Source: a bacterium (GTDB lineage: Bacteria; Patescibacteriota; Minisyncoccia; Minisyncoccales; JAGGSE01). Taken from it: DNA of 5,180 bases. Positions 3,997-5,180 of the stretch are shown here, piece after piece. Within the stretch, counting starts at the first letter, position 1; each line of letters starts with the position of its first letter. Made by a program: the position numbers and the translations under genes. The notes under the pieces are model-generated. The model did not search any database. It worked only from the letters and a program-made list of their open reading frames with translations, and was not told the DNA's origin. Location: assembly GCA_021159225.1 (NCBI GenBank), contig JAGGSE010000193.1, positions 1 to 5,180 of the forward strand, written 5' to 3'.

Positions 3997-5097
3997 ATGA
4001 AGGATTATTACCAAATCTTGGGCGTTCCCAAAAACGCCTCTCAAGAGGAAATCAAAAAGGCATATTACAAACTTGCCCATAAGTATCATCCTGATAAAGG
4101 AGGAGACGAGAAGAAGTTTAAGGAAATAAACGAGGCATATCAGGTTCTTTCAGACAAGGAAAAGAGGGCTCAATACGATAGGTTTGGCAGGGTTTTTGAA
4201 GGGGGCCAGCGTCCAGGCGAAGGGGCTAGTCAGCCGGGCTTTGATTTTCAATGGAGTTGGTCAGGTCCAGAGGGAACTGATTTTGGCTTCGGAGATATAG
4301 GAGATATTGGAGAGATGATGGAGGAGATATTTGGATTTGGCGGGCCGAGAAGGAGAAGGGACATAAAAAGGGGCAAGGATATTGAGATTACCCTTGAGGT
4401 TTCTTTAGAGGAGGCAATAAAAGGAACCGAGAGGGTTATCGGGTTGGAGAAGATGGTTGTTTGCCCCAGATGCCAGGGCACCGGGGCAGAACCCGGAAGC
4501 AAGATTAAGGAATGTTTTTCTTGTCGGGGCACAGGACAGGTTCAACAGATTAAAAGAACGATTTTTGGTTCTTTTACCCGTTGGACGGTCTGTCCGGAAT
4601 GTAAAGGAGAGGGCTATATTCCAGAAAAACCCTGTAATGTCTGCAAGGGCGAGGGGAGGATAAAAGAAGAGGTAGAAATGAGAATTCGCATACCTCGGGG
4701 AGTAGACACCGGCCAGATAATAAAATTAAGAGGAAAGGGTGAAGCCGGAAGAAAAGGAGGGAAGGCCGGGGACCTGTATGTGAAAATTTTAGTTAAGAGG
4801 CATCCGCTTTTTGAGAGAAGGGGAGACGATTTGTATATTAGTTTTCCCATCTCTTTTTCCCAAGCGGCTCTGGGAGACCAGATAGAAATTCCCACCTTAG
4901 AGGGAAAAAGGATTTTTCTTAAGGTTCCCGCAGGCACAGATTCTGGCAAGGTCTTCAGAATTAGTGGAAAGGGAGTTCCTCATTTTTCCGGATACGGCAG
5001 GGGAAATTTATATGTAGAACTAATTGTTAAAACGCCTAAACACCTGACCAGAAAGCAGAGAGAATTGTTGGAGCAATTAAGAAAAGAAGGGATATAA
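3997..5097 (+). CDS. dnaJ: Chaperone DnaJ (type I Hsp40)
   Basis: DnaJ binds clients, delivers them to DnaK and triggers DnaK ATP hydrolysis through its J-domain. All parts of a type I protein are present in 366 residues: J-domain (2-64) with the essential HPD at 31-33 and YDRFG at 60-64; a Gly/Phe-rich linker (about 65-120, ending in GFGGPRRRR); a zinc domain with four CXXCXGXG repeats starting at C156, C173, C199 and C213; and two C-terminal client-binding sandwiches with RIPRGVDTGQIIKLRGKGE (231-249) and the dimerisation end (to about 360). The loop after HPD is shorter than in E. coli (HPDKGGDEKKFKEINEAY). The ATG is preceded by TTGATGATTGT with no Shine-Dalgarno, but the start MKDYYQILGV fits the family exactly. 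It follows dnaK by 54 nt and ends 6 nt before tRNA-Lys. Confidence 0.98.
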   Translation: MKDYYQILGVPKNASQEEIKKAYYKLAHKYHPDKGGDEKKFKEINEAYQVLSDKEKRAQYDRFGRVFEGGQRPGEGASQPGFDFQWSWSGPEGTDFGFGDIGDIGEMMEEIFGFGGPRRRRDIKRGKDIEITLEVSLEEAIKGTERVIGLEKMVVCPRCQGTGAEPGSKIKECFSCRGTGQVQQIKRTIFGSFTRWTVCPECKGEGYIPEKPCNVCKGEGRIKEEVEMRIRIPRGVDTGQIIKLRGKGEAGRKGGKAGDLYVKILVKRHPLFERRGDDLYISFPISFSQAALGDQIEIPTLEGKRIFLKVPAGTDSGKVFRISGKGVPHFSGYGRGNLYVELIVKTPKHLTRKQRELLEQLRKEGI

Positions 5098-5103
5098 GTA
5101 TCT

Positions 5104-5176
5104 GCCCCCATAACTCAATTGGCAGAGTGACGGCCTTTTAAGCCGGCGGTTGGAGGTTCGACTCCTCCTGGGGGCA
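5104..5176 (+). tRNA. trnK: tRNA-Lys (anticodon UUU)
   Basis: A full cloverleaf can be folded by eye. The 7-bp acceptor stem pairs GCCCCCA (5104-5110) with TGGGGGC (5169-5175). The D-stem is ACTC/GAGT (5113-5116, 5125-5128) around AATTGGCA. The anticodon loop CTTTTAA (5135-5141) gives anticodon TTT at 5137-5139, reading AAA/AAG lysine codons. The T-arm is GGAGG/CCTCC (5152-5156, 5164-5168) with loop TTCGACT. The first anticodon-stem pair (A5130 with G5146) is a mismatch; the other four pair. The discriminator base is A5176 and the genome continues CCTT, so the CCA end is not encoded and must be added. With no terminator visible between dnaJ and the tRNA, co-transcription with the chaperone operon is likely. 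Confidence 0.96.
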
Positions 5177-5180
5177 CCTT

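Noticed and set aside
4457..4663. Plus-strand 68-codon frame inside dnaJ
   Set aside because: It is an alternative frame through the zinc-finger repeats; the real frame has all eight cysteines.
4614..4949. Minus-strand frame of 111 codons inside dnaJ
   Set aside because: It lies wholly opposite conserved DnaJ C-terminal coding sequence with no family resemblance.

Overview
The window is a compact heat-shock chaperone operon read entirely on the + strand: hrcA (repressor), grpE (nucleotide exchange factor), a small heat-shock protein (hsp20), dnaK, dnaJ, and then a tRNA-Lys(UUU) gene 6 nt behind dnaJ. All five proteins are complete, end in TAA, and have no in-frame TGA, so the standard bacterial code fits. 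The organism looks like a bacterium of the Candidate Phyla Radiation/Patescibacteria, probably Parcubacteria-like. This is an inference from the unusually short HrcA, the near absence of Shine-Dalgarno sequences, and the short-period repeats (TTGGAA type, ATTCGTAA type) in the spacers. No marker gene in the window fixes the lineage.

Layout. Positions 1-138 are non-coding: a degenerate 7-nt-period repeat, then AT-rich sequence without a recognisable gene. Positions 139-176 are the control point: a CIRCE operator (left arm perfect, right arm 7/9) whose 9-nt spacer contains a perfect TTGACA -35 box, with TAAAAT 17 nt downstream. The hrcA GTG start lies about where transcription should begin, so hrcA may be translated from a leaderless mRNA. 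grpE overlaps the hrcA end by 20 nt. The grpE-hsp20 gap is almost entirely one long imperfect hairpin that ends against the hsp20 ribosome-binding site. The hsp20-dnaK gap holds a 15-bp stem-loop. The dnaK-dnaJ gap holds two copies of a 15-bp direct repeat and a possible weak promoter.

How the genes work together. HrcA bound at CIRCE would block the -35 region and so repress the whole operon, including its own gene. GrpE, DnaK and DnaJ form the Hsp70 folding cycle: DnaJ delivers clients and stimulates ATP hydrolysis, and GrpE releases ADP. Hsp20 holds unfolding proteins until DnaK/DnaJ refold them, so its insertion between grpE and dnaK is functionally sensible. The usual Firmicutes-type order is hrcA-grpE-dnaK-dnaJ, so hsp20 is the added gene.

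I did not find a new multi-gene system. The parts most worth testing are the 67-nt hairpin in front of hsp20 (a candidate RNA thermometer), the leaderless hrcA start, the shortened HrcA, and non-consensus residues in the DnaK nucleotide site and interdomain region.
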